Below the pieces are notes generated by a model. It did not search any database. It was not told where the DNA came from and saw only the letters and a list, made by a program, of their open reading frames with translations. Both the position numbers and the translations under genes were made by a program. Positions 7,677 through 12,058 of a DNA stretch of 12,058 nt are shown one piece after another. Position 1 is the first letter of the stretch; every line of letters starts with the position of its first letter. Source of the stretch: an uncultured Spirochaetaceae bacterium (GTDB lineage Bacteria; Spirochaetota; Spirochaetia; SZUA-6; Bin103); the NCBI GenBank assembly GCA_913043885.1, contig CAJWOB010000042.1, forward strand, positions 1-12,058, read 5' to 3'.

Positions 7677-8851
7677 GTGGTCAGCACCGCCACACCCGGC
7701 AGCTCCCTGCCCTCCAGCAGCTCCAGGGATGCACCGCCGCCGGTGGAGACGTGGGTGATCCGATCGGCGGCGCCGGCAGCATTGAGCGCCGCTACCGAGT
7801 CCCCACCGCCGACCACGGTTACCCCGGCGCTGCCGGCGACGGCGGCCGCCACCGCCTCCGTTCCGGCCGCGTAGGCCGCTTCCTCGAACATCCCCACCGG
7901 ACCATTCCACAGCACCGTCGCAGCATCGCCAATTCGGCTGGCGAACTCGGCGGCGGTGCGCGGGCCGATATCCAGTCCGACGTCGCCGGCGCTTATCTCC
8001 GCTCCTTCGGTCGTACGAGGCGAGCCGTGGTCACCGGCTGTGGCAACGACGTGATCCACGGGCAGCAGCACCTCGACGTCGGCGCCGTCCGCACCCGATA
8101 GAAGGCTGGCAGCGGTCTGCTGCAAGTCCGGCTCGACCAGCGAGGCACCGACCGGCACCCCACGCGCCGCCAGGAACGTGTAGGCCATCGCGCCGCCGAT
8201 CACCAGCACGTCGACCACCTCCATCAGCTGCTGCAGCACCGCGAGCTTGGATGACACCTTGGCCCCGCCGATGATCGCCACGAAGGGCGACTTGGCGTCG
8301 GCGAGCAGGCTGCCGAGCACCTCGACCTCGCGCTGCAGCAGCAGTCCCGCCACGGCCAGCAGGTGAGAGGCCACGCCGACCGTAGATGCGTGCGCCCGAT
8401 GGGCAGCACCGAATGCGTCGTTGACGAACACCGATCCGAGCCGCGCCAGCGCCGCCGCAAACTGGTCGTCGTTGGCCTCCTCCTCCGGGTGGAATCGGAG
8501 GTTCTCCAGCAGCAGCACGCCACCGGCAGGGAGCTCTGCCGCCAGCCGCTCGACCTCGTCGCCGATACAGTCGGCGGCGTGAGCTACCGGCCGCTGCAGC
8601 TGACGCTCGAGCTCGGCGCACACCGGCGCCAGGGAGAGCTCCGCTACCCGCTTGCCCTTGGGGCGACCAAGGTGGCTCATCAGCACCAGCGAGTGGGCGC
8701 CCGCGTCGACGAGACGCCGCAGGGTAGGAAGACTCGCGACGATACGGGTGGGGTCCGCTACCGCGCCATCACTAAGCGGGACGTTGTAGTCGACGCGTAC
8801 CAGGGCTCGTCCACCCCGGAGGTCGATGTCGTCGAGCGTCCGCAAAGGCAT
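7673..8851 (-). CDS. pgk: Phosphoglycerate kinase
   Basis: Transfers phosphate between 1,3-bisphosphoglycerate and ADP, the first ATP-yielding step of glycolysis, in the cytoplasm. It has 392 residues, the normal length, with both Rossmann-like domains complete. Motifs are RVDYNVPL (19-26), SHLGRPKG (59-66), LLLENLRFHPEEE (113-125), NDAFGAAHRAHAST (144-157), IIGGAKVSSK (193-202), WNGPVGMFE (315-323), GGGDSVAAL (348-356) and HVSTGGGASLELLEG (367-381). The start ATG at 8851 has only a weak AGG upstream and lies 68 bp after the TPR gene. The stop overlaps tpiA by 4 nt. The pgk-tpiA pair is a common glycolytic arrangement; gap is not in the window. Confidence 0.98.
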   Translation of the reverse strand: MPLRTLDDIDLRGGRALVRVDYNVPLSDGAVADPTRIVASLPTLRRLVDAGAHSLVLMSHLGRPKGKRVAELSLAPVCAELERQLQRPVAHAADCIGDEVERLAAELPAGGVLLLENLRFHPEEEANDDQFAAALARLGSVFVNDAFGAAHRAHASTVGVASHLLAVAGLLLQREVEVLGSLLADAKSPFVAIIGGAKVSSKLAVLQQLMEVVDVLVIGGAMAYTFLAARGVPVGASLVEPDLQQTAASLLSGADGADVEVLLPVDHVVATAGDHGSPRTTEGAEISAGDVGLDIGPRTAAEFASRIGDAATVLWNGPVGMFEEAAYAAGTEAVAAAVAGSAGVTVVGGGDSVAALNAAGAADRITHVSTGGGASLELLEGRELPGVAVLTT

Positions 8852-8857
8852 GCGCCT

Positions 8858-8886
8858 AATATGGCATGCCCGATCGACGAAGTCAG
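8858..8886 (-). promoter_or_regulatory. Weak candidate promoter before pgk
   Basis: The 68-bp TPR-pgk gap holds, on the minus strand, CTGACT (8886-8881), a 17-nt spacer and CATATT (8863-8858). Each box matches the sigma70 consensus at only 4 of 6 positions. The -10 ends 6 nt before the pgk ATG, so any transcript from it would be leaderless or nearly so. Read-through from the upstream genes is an equally good explanation. Confidence 0.22.
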
Positions 8887-8919
8887 GCGCGAGCGCGGTA
8901 GTAGTAGTCGTCGGTCCTA

Positions 8920-10989
8920 CTAGCGACCGCGAATGCGCAGCAGGCTGTCCAGCAGTCGCTGCAGGAAGCCTGGGGGCGGCTCGTCGACAGCCATCGGCAC
9001 CGGTAGCCGCTCCGGCGGCGGGTGGACTACCAGGTCGCCAACGTTGACGAAGTCGAAGAACCGCTTCCGCTCCAGCTCCCCGGTGGCCACCTTCTCGTCG
9101 AGCTCGGTTACCACGAATGCGCCGAGCACATCATCGTCGGCGACCGAAAGGGCTATGCGGTCCCGTTCGCGCCCGACGGCGCCGCGCCGCACCACCAGCA
9201 GGCGCTGGTCCACTTCGAGTCCGTGCGCACGTCCGCCGTCGATGAGACCGGTGCTGAACCGGCGATCGAGCAGGCGAAACTGCCAGGGCAGCACGGCGCG
9301 CACGTCCTGGGCTATCTGCACGATGGCGTCGCGAACGCGGTTGTTGCCGGTGCGGAACGCCCGCAGCGACAGCAGCTCGGCGCCGGTAGCCGACAGATGA
9401 ACACTGGCCTGGGCGACGAAAGAGCGCTCGTCCTCGATGAAGCGGATGTGTACGAAATAGCTGGAGCCTGCCCGCCGGGCCAGGTCGAAAGCCAGGTCGA
9501 AGGGTGCGGCTGCGGCTGGCAGGTGCGGACGGGCGGCCGGGGCCGAGCAGGCGTCGGACATCGACTGCAGCTGTGAGCCGGCGTCGCTGAGATCGGGCAC
9601 CCGTACCCCGGCAACGCTCTGCAGCTCGCTGATGAGGAGCTGGCTGATAGGCGTGCCGGCATCGAGATGCAGCCAGCGCAGCGGTGGCTCGAAGAACACC
9701 GCTACACAGGTGCCGATGCGGGCAGAGTCAGTTGCGAACTGGTCGACCCCCCAACGGGCCGACAGGGCGTCCTCCGCACGGCCTGCAAGCAGCTCGACCT
9801 CGTCGCTAATCTCCGCGTCGCTGTGGTCGACCGCCAGCACCCGTAGCCGGCTGAGATAGTCTAGTGGGAAGCCTCGCACCCTGGAGATCGAGGCGAGGGC
9901 AAAACCGGCGTCGCGGCTGCGCGGGTCCAACAGGCGGGCACGACGGTATGCGACCCGCGCCAGGTCCAGGAAGTTGCGCTCCTCGAGCTCCGCCCCCTCC
10001 TCGAGCCGGTAGTTGCTCAGCTCCGCCCGCTGCGGGTGGTCGCTGCCGGCGCGTTCGATTACCAGGCCCTCCAAGGCCAGACGCACCACCTCTTCGCCCG
10101 GCGCCAGCAGCAGCGCATGCGCAAAGCTGGCGATCGCCTCGTCGGTGCGGGCCAGCCGCTGCAGAGCAAGCCCGCGAAGATAGTGGACCATGTGATCGCC
10201 GACCGTTGCGGCGGCGCGGGGAGACAGGACGTCAGCGGCTGCTGCCGGGTCGTCCGATAGCAGGTACGCCTCGGCGAGGCTCAGACGCGCCTCCGGATAT
10301 GCGCCGTCCCGTAGCTCCAGCGCGGTTTCCAGGTGGCGGATGGCGACGGCGGCGACACCGCCAAAGGACAGCCGCGACTGCCCAGCCAGTAGCTGCACCT
10401 CCGGGTCACTCGAGTGGAAACGCAGGGCACGCTGTAGAAACAGGTCCGCTTCCGCCAGCTCGCCGCGGGCCTGATGCACCAACACCAGCGACCGGAGGGC
10501 GCGCACGTTGCGGGGGACGAGATCCAGGGCGCTCATGAAGCGGTCGGTTGCCTGTCCCAACCGGCCCTCGGCCAGGTCCACCTCGGCGAGCCCGAGGCGG
10601 GCGGCGGTGCTGTTCGGCAGCTCGGTGAGCACCTGCTCGAACAGCACTCGGGCGCGGGCGTAGTCACCCATGCCGGTGCGGATGCGCCCCTCGTCGCTGG
10701 CGAGCTCGAGGTCGTCGGACAGCTCGCGGGCGCGGCGGATGTGGACCAGGGCTTCAGCGTACTCGCCGAGCTCGAAGAACGCCCCCGCAAGGCCGACTCG
10801 CGGCTCCAGATAGCTAGGATTGGCGAGGAGCGCCTGCTGATACAGCTCGATAGCGGTGGTCAGATTGCCCGCGGCATGCGCCGCGGACGCCGCTTCGTAG
10901 CGCGCGACGGCGGGGCTCTGTGCCGTCAGCGATGCCGCGGCGGCCAGCGCCAGGGCCGCCCGAGCTCGGTACAGCGAAGGAGACCTCAT
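8920..10989 (-). CDS. Exported TPR-repeat protein with CsgG/FlgT-like C-terminal region
   Basis: Protein of 689 residues with no specific name that I recognise. An ATG at 10989 is preferred; a GTG two codons upstream (10995) is also possible. The N-terminus (MRSPSLYRARAALALAAAAS, then LTAQS) looks like a signal peptide, so a periplasmic or envelope location is inferred. Residues about 28-390 hold roughly nine or ten TPR units with the usual G-x-x-x-x-A-x-x-x-A-L pattern, for example GNLTTAIELYQQALLANP and GEYAEALVHIRRAREL. After about 425 comes a domain with a TPISQLLISELQSVAGVRV stretch, which recalls CsgG/TolB-like folds. The last part has GLIDGGRAHGLEVDQRLLVV and VNVGDLVV, resembling the beta-rich FlgT C-terminal domain. 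It ends with a tandem TAG TAG. It lies 27 nt after tlyC in the same direction. A TPR gene next to tlyC and ybeY recalls spirochaete genomes (from memory). Confidence 0.88.
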   Translation of the reverse strand: MRSPSLYRARAALALAAAASLTAQSPAVARYEAASAAHAAGNLTTAIELYQQALLANPSYLEPRVGLAGAFFELGEYAEALVHIRRARELSDDLELASDEGRIRTGMGDYARARVLFEQVLTELPNSTAARLGLAEVDLAEGRLGQATDRFMSALDLVPRNVRALRSLVLVHQARGELAEADLFLQRALRFHSSDPEVQLLAGQSRLSFGGVAAVAIRHLETALELRDGAYPEARLSLAEAYLLSDDPAAAADVLSPRAAATVGDHMVHYLRGLALQRLARTDEAIASFAHALLLAPGEEVVRLALEGLVIERAGSDHPQRAELSNYRLEEGAELEERNFLDLARVAYRRARLLDPRSRDAGFALASISRVRGFPLDYLSRLRVLAVDHSDAEISDEVELLAGRAEDALSARWGVDQFATDSARIGTCVAVFFEPPLRWLHLDAGTPISQLLISELQSVAGVRVPDLSDAGSQLQSMSDACSAPAARPHLPAAAAPFDLAFDLARRAGSSYFVHIRFIEDERSFVAQASVHLSATGAELLSLRAFRTGNNRVRDAIVQIAQDVRAVLPWQFRLLDRRFSTGLIDGGRAHGLEVDQRLLVVRRGAVGRERDRIALSVADDDVLGAFVVTELDEKVATGELERKRFFDFVNVGDLVVHPPPERLPVPMAVDEPPPGFLQRLLDSLLRIRGR

Positions 10990-11016
10990 CGGCACCCGCT
11001 CGCCGGCGACGCCCAG

Positions 11017-11826
11017 CTACCGATCCACCCCTTCCGCGGCGGGCACTTCCGGGTGGACGATGATCTTGACGGTGGACACGCGGCGTCCCTCCATTTCCTG
11101 AATGACGAAGTCGGCGCGTCCAAAGGTCTCCTTCTCGTACTTCACCGGGATCTTGCCAAACAGGTCGAAGACGAAGCCACCCAGCGTGTCGAAATCGTCC
11201 TCCGGCAGCTCCAGGCCGGGGTGTCTGTTGAGCTCGTCGAGCCGCACCCGCGCATCACACAGATAGACACCGGCACCGATCTGCTGGATCTCGTCCTCTT
11301 CGTCGTCGAACTCGTCCTGGATGTCGCCGACGATCTCCTCGATGACGTCCTCCATGCAGACCACGCCGGAGGTGCCGCCATACTCGTCCACCACCACCGC
11401 GATGTGGACGCGGCGCAACTGGAACTCCCGTAGCAGCTCATCCACCTTCTTGGTCTCGGGAACGAGGTAGGGGCGCCGCATGATCTTTTCCAAGTCGAAC
11501 GCCGCCGCGCCGTTGCCGCGCCGACTCAACAGGAGGTCCTTGGCGTAGAGCATGCCGACGATGTTGTCGGTGGTGTGGTGGTACACCGGGATACGCGAAT
11601 GGCCGCTCTCCGCAATTACCTCGACTAGCTCGTCCGAGGCGCTCTCCAGCGACGCAAACGTTACGTCCGTGCGCGGCACCATTATTTCCTTGACGGTTGT
11701 TTGCGACAGCTCGACGACACCTCGGATCATGGCCCGAGCCTTGCCGTCGAGACTGGCTATGTCGTCGTCTGGAACGCCGTCGTCGGCCGCCTCCGCGGAG
11801 CCAAACAACTTGTCGAACAGTCCCAT
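11017..11826 (-). CDS. tlyC: TlyC/CorC-family CBS-domain protein (soluble)
   Basis: A 269-residue protein with a CBS pair (about 46-105 and 113-171) and a C-terminal CorC/HlyC transporter-associated domain (about 180-258). Signatures are EIMVPRTDV (47-55), SGHSRIPVYH (74-83), VVVDEYGGTSGVVCMEDVIE (144-163) and DTLGGFVFDLFGKIP (213-227). It lacks the membrane DUF21 domain of larger relatives, so it matches the short CorC/TlyC form. Such proteins are named haemolysin TlyC in Brachyspira, but CorC relatives are linked to magnesium/cobalt efflux and the haemolysin label is weakly supported. ATG start at 11826 directly after the ybeY TAA, with GAGGGA just upstream as ribosome binding site. The context beside ybeY is common in bacteria and does not define a substrate. 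Confidence 0.93.
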   Translation of the reverse strand: MGLFDKLFGSAEAADDGVPDDDIASLDGKARAMIRGVVELSQTTVKEIMVPRTDVTFASLESASDELVEVIAESGHSRIPVYHHTTDNIVGMLYAKDLLLSRRGNGAAAFDLEKIMRRPYLVPETKKVDELLREFQLRRVHIAVVVDEYGGTSGVVCMEDVIEEIVGDIQDEFDDEEDEIQQIGAGVYLCDARVRLDELNRHPGLELPEDDFDTLGGFVFDLFGKIPVKYEKETFGRADFVIQEMEGRRVSTVKIIVHPEVPAAEGVDR

Positions 11827-12058
11827 TTATCCCTCGCTAAGGCGCACCATCTCGCGCCTTGTCTGCTGTGTTATCTCGTCTCGCTGTAGTTGCTCGAGCA
11901 GCCGCTCCTGCAGGTCGAGCATCGGTTCACTATCGCGTGGTGGATCGGCGTGGTCGTGGCCCAGAAGGTGGAGCAGGCCGTGGACCAGCAGGGCGGCGAG
12001 CTCCGCTCGCAGCGCCCGCCTCCCCGTCGCGGTGGCCTGGCGCGCCGCCGTGGGCAGC
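11827..12058 (-). CDS. ybeY: Endoribonuclease YbeY, C-terminal part (cut by window edge)
   Basis: The last 76 codons of YbeY, a zinc-dependent single-strand endoribonuclease acting in 16S rRNA 3'-end maturation and 70S quality control. The frame, read from 12057, gives LLVHGLLHLLGHDHADP, which contains the family's H-x3-H-x5-H zinc-binding motif in full. The tail after the motif (about 40 residues, starting PRDSEPMLDLQERLLEQL) is slightly longer than in E. coli. The TAA stop (11829-11827) abuts the tlyC ATG with no gap, and the tlyC ribosome binding site lies inside the end of ybeY, so the two are surely co-translated. The N-terminus lies outside the window. Confidence 0.93.
   Translation of the reverse strand, partial: LPTAARQATATGRRALRAELAALLVHGLLHLLGHDHADPPRDSEPMLDLQERLLEQLQRDEITQQTRREMVRLSEG

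Noticed and set aside
7677..7910. N-terminal extension of TpiA by 78 codons
   Set aside because: The extension overlaps pgk, is Arg/Gly-rich, and the normal TIM N-terminus begins at the ATG at 7676.
10474..11433. 319-residue plus-strand open frame opposite the TPR gene and tlyC
   Set aside because: It runs across two well-supported genes and their boundary in antisense, with no ribosome binding site or motif of its own.

Overview
This is a GC-rich, gene-dense window in which every gene lies on the minus strand, so it reads from the high-coordinate end downwards: ybeY (3' part only) > tlyC/corC-like CBS protein > secreted TPR protein > pgk > tpiA > a 118-bp spacer with a plausible promoter > secG > atpB > atpE > atpF > atpH > atpA > atpG > atpD > atpC (first 20 codons only). 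Genes are packed tightly: one 4-bp overlap (pgk/tpiA), one stop codon directly abutting the next start (ybeY/tlyC), a 1-nt gap (atpD/atpC), and most other gaps under 40 nt. No IS element, tRNA, rRNA, CRISPR array or clear Rho-independent terminator was seen. The long plus-strand open frames are antisense shadows created by high GC content.

Region by region: (a) about 8.85-12.06 kb is a housekeeping block: an endoribonuclease for 16S rRNA maturation (YbeY), a soluble CBS/CorC-domain protein of the TlyC type, and a roughly 690-residue exported TPR protein with an unusual C-terminal domain. (b) About 6.9-8.85 kb holds two adjacent glycolytic enzymes, Pgk and TpiA, coupled by an ATGA overlap. (c) About 1-6.8 kb holds secG followed directly by a complete F1Fo ATP synthase operon in the classical order a-c-b-delta-alpha-gamma-beta-epsilon, without atpI. 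The c subunit lacks the ligands of Na+-dependent rotors, so the enzyme is probably proton-driven. Placing secG before atpB puts a Sec translocon component on the same putative transcript as the membrane rotor and stator subunits that must be inserted into the membrane.

Organism: the sequence alone does not settle it. The ybeY-tlyC-TPR and pgk-tpiA-secG adjacencies, and a TlyC-type CBS protein without a membrane domain, recall spirochaetes (Treponema/Spirochaeta relatives) as I remember their gene order. The F-type ATP synthase is unexpected there, because many Spirochaetaceae use a V/A-type enzyme. Several ATP synthase details (the HAWAYR variant in alpha, an AAEP-containing N-terminus of subunit a, and the inserted segment in gamma) remind me of Chloroflexota-like enzymes. 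A high-GC, probably environmental spirochaete with a laterally acquired ATP synthase is a working hypothesis, not a result.

I did not find a convincing previously undescribed system. The most unusual points are the junction of the two gene blocks at secG/atpB, a histidine-rich loop in subunit a, a cysteine-free insertion in gamma, and the C-terminal domain of the TPR protein.
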